Below the pieces are notes generated by a model. That model saw nothing but the letters and a program-made list of their open reading frames with translations. It was not told the origin of the DNA and did not search any database. From the NCBI RefSeq assembly GCF_019645855.1, contig NZ_CP080999.1:1178001-1242000 (forward strand): DNA of 64,000 nt. Direction: 5' to 3'. The stretch is from Mycobacterium malmoense (GTDB lineage Bacteria; Actinomycetota; Actinomycetes; Mycobacteriales; Mycobacteriaceae). Made by a program: the position numbers and the translations under genes. Of this stretch, positions 62,578 to 64,000 are shown piece by piece (positions within the stretch are counted from its first letter, which is position 1; every line of letters starts with the position of its first letter).

Positions 62578-63732
62578 ATGGTCGTGGACCTTACAGCCCG
62601 CCCCCGCATCACCGCTGGCGTCGCACTGGCCAGCGCCGCTGTCCTCGCCGCAGGCCCGATGGCCCAGCGCCTACCCAACTTTCACGTGGCCTGGCAGCTT
62701 ACCCAGGTGAACGTGTCCGAAATTAACCTCACCGACGCCAGCAGCGCGCTGGACCTGTTCTCCGGTGTGGAGAACGAACTCGTCTCCCTCGCAAGTGGGG
62801 CAAGCGCGGCCGCCGTCCCCGCGAGCGTCGTCAACCCGCTCCAGACGTGGATCAGCACATTCCAAACGGCGGGTGCCAACCTGCAGACTTTGTTCAACGA
62901 CTGGAGCAAGATGCCTTTCCCGGTGTTGCAGCAGGTCGCCGCGAACGGCCTTCAGTACGGCATCGACTACGTTGCGCCGTTTCACACCGCCGCGAATGCG
63001 GCTGTTAAATACTTGACCCCCATGAAGGGCACCCAGTTTTTCCCGGCAATGCAGAAAGCGGGGAGCGAGTTGCTCGCAGGTCAGGTATCAACAGCAATAA
63101 CCGGTTTTTACCAAGCCCTATGGCAGAATCCCCTGATCGAAATAGGGATGCCGCTGGAAAATATCACCGAAATTCCCGGCTACATCGCTACCAATTTCGC
63201 AAATACCGTCAACTATTTCCCCACCGTCGTCACGTACGTTGGCCTTTTCCAGCTCCTGAGTCTGCCCCAGAATTTAGCGACGACGCTCGGTACCAGCCTT
63301 CAATCCGTTTACGATGCATTCGTCGGTGGCGATGGGCCGGGGGTATTGACCAACCTGCTCAATACTCCTGCTGCGCTGACTAATACCCTCCTCAATGGCG
63401 CCGGCGGGGTCCTCTACCCCGGGGGCGGAGGCCTCTCCTATGGGTTTTCGATACAATACGCCCAGCAACTCGCGAGTAAAATTGTTGCCCCCAAGGCCCA
63501 AAACATCGCGACCGGCGGTAGTCTCGCGACTGCGCTCCAGAACTTTGGGAGCACGCTGACTCAGGGCTGGCCATCCCTTAGCAGTCTGGCCACGATTGGC
63601 AGCAACTTCGGTTATGAATTGACGTTGATGCTGCAAAGCCTCCCGTCGACCCTGTCGAATCTCCCGTCGACGTTGGGCAGCCTGGCAGGGCAGGTGGGGA
63701 CGTTGCTCCTGAGCTTCCTCAGGTTGCTCTGA
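62578..63732 (+). CDS. GjpA-porin-like exported protein, solitary full-length copy
   Basis: 384 residues. ATG 62578 directly abuts AAGGAG; GTG 62584 is better spaced and may be the real start. N-terminus (DLTARPRITAGVALASAAVL) is a signal-like hydrophobic segment. Then come NPLQTWISTFQTAGANL, QQVAANGLQYGIDYV, SLQSVYDAFVGGDG, KIVAPKAQNIATGG and a C-terminus with LPSTLSNLPSTLG repeats instead of the array tail. The leader ORFs at 3098, 7827, 13200 and 18118 are decayed copies of its 5' end, and the spacers contain its 3' flank. It is not followed by an AAA+ gene here. A perfect terminator stem follows. Confidence 0.8.
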   Translation: MVVDLTARPRITAGVALASAAVLAAGPMAQRLPNFHVAWQLTQVNVSEINLTDASSALDLFSGVENELVSLASGASAAAVPASVVNPLQTWISTFQTAGANLQTLFNDWSKMPFPVLQQVAANGLQYGIDYVAPFHTAANAAVKYLTPMKGTQFFPAMQKAGSELLAGQVSTAITGFYQALWQNPLIEIGMPLENITEIPGYIATNFANTVNYFPTVVTYVGLFQLLSLPQNLATTLGTSLQSVYDAFVGGDGPGVLTNLLNTPAALTNTLLNGAGGVLYPGGGGLSYGFSIQYAQQLASKIVAPKAQNIATGGSLATALQNFGSTLTQGWPSLSSLATIGSNFGYELTLMLQSLPSTLSNLPSTLGSLAGQVGTLLLSFLRLL

Positions 63733-63774
63733 GTCCGGTGGAGGTCGCCGATGCGAGCCGGCGACCGCCAACGG

Positions 63775-63806
63775 CGATGGCCCCCTTCCCAAGAAGGGGG
63801 CCATCG
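63775..63806 (+). terminator. Rho-independent-type terminator hairpin after the solitary porin-like gene
   Basis: Perfect 14-bp stem CGATGGCCCCCTTC / GAAGGGGGCCATCG with loop CCAA, 42 bp after the stop. No long U tract follows, which is usual in mycobacteria. A degraded version survives at 7277-7309 in the array. From 63807 to 64000 I see no gene. Confidence 0.85.
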
Positions 63807-64000
63807 TTCATCGGTGTGCTTCTTGGCTGGGTTTGCGGTGTTTCGGGACCACGCGAAAAGTACGTAAGTTCAGATGGTGCCGGTGACGGGGCGCTATGGA
63901 CCTGTAGGCACACCGGCCACACGAGCACCGGCGACCTCCTCACGACTTGATCGCCAAACGTGATAGCGCATACGACATCAAATTTTCAGGCAGCATCATT

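Overview
The window is high-GC actinobacterial DNA and almost certainly from a slow-growing non-tuberculous Mycobacterium. The evidence is PGRS glycine repeats, a PPE protein, F420 biosynthesis genes, whiB2, the rhamnose/arabinogalactan genes rmlD-wbbL-lcp1, and long collinearity with the M. tuberculosis blocks Rv3272-Rv3248c and Rv0936-Rv0931c, both recognised from memory. I cannot name the species.

Region 1 (1-22178) is an accessory tandem array on the + strand. Four complete modules and one cut by the left edge share one order: a decayed 43-codon leader ORF, a PGRS protein with a signal peptide instead of a PE domain, a GjpA-porin-like exported protein, and an EccA/CbbX-type AAA+ ATPase. 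The modules are mosaics of one another. Three leaders carry an identical run of ten G. Upstream of the fourth, that stretch is replaced by other sequence containing a broken integrase. A solitary full-length relative of the gene that gave rise to the leaders lies at 62578-63732, with its own G10 tract and terminator. No transposase or CRISPR array was seen.

Region 2 (22452-31096) begins with a VapBC45-like toxin-antitoxin pair whose toxin lacks a visible start codon. A scar follows, made of a 48-bp CoA-transferase fragment joined to the last 43 codons of an acyl-CoA dehydrogenase. After it comes the phosphate-uptake cluster pstA2-pstC1-pstS1-pstB, divergent from pstS2-pknD. This cluster sits where the Rv3273/fadE25 neighbourhood would be expected, so it looks transposed or translocated.

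Region 3 (31080-46073) holds a family III CoA-transferase, a SAM methyltransferase, an acyl-CoA synthetase, a CDF-like membrane protein and a PPE2-like PPE-PPW protein behind a cobalamin riboswitch. Next come the metal-efflux pair ctpC-pacL1, a brnT-brnA system with a nonsense-mutated toxin, a TIGR03089 protein, lcp1, and the nucleotide-sugar and linker genes rmlD-wbbL-manB.

Region 4 (46074-61958) holds a palindrome-rich hairpin, a Nudix hydrolase, fbiB-fbiA (F420), whiB2, a zincin-like protein, a DUF3499 protein, and the GDP-mannose operon pmmA-tobH-manA. It continues with a FAD oxidoreductase, an amino-acid permease, a 20-bp minisatellite, the alkane hydroxylase set alkB-rubA-rubB-tetR and ahcY. 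Region 5 (61976-64000) has a frameshifted mazE and the solitary porin-like gene.

The core genes serve envelope precursors (mannose, rhamnose, arabinogalactan), F420, alkane oxidation, the methyl cycle and phosphate sensing and uptake. The accessory array is the main candidate for an undescribed system: repeated sets of exported surface-type proteins, each with its own EccA-like AAA+ protein.
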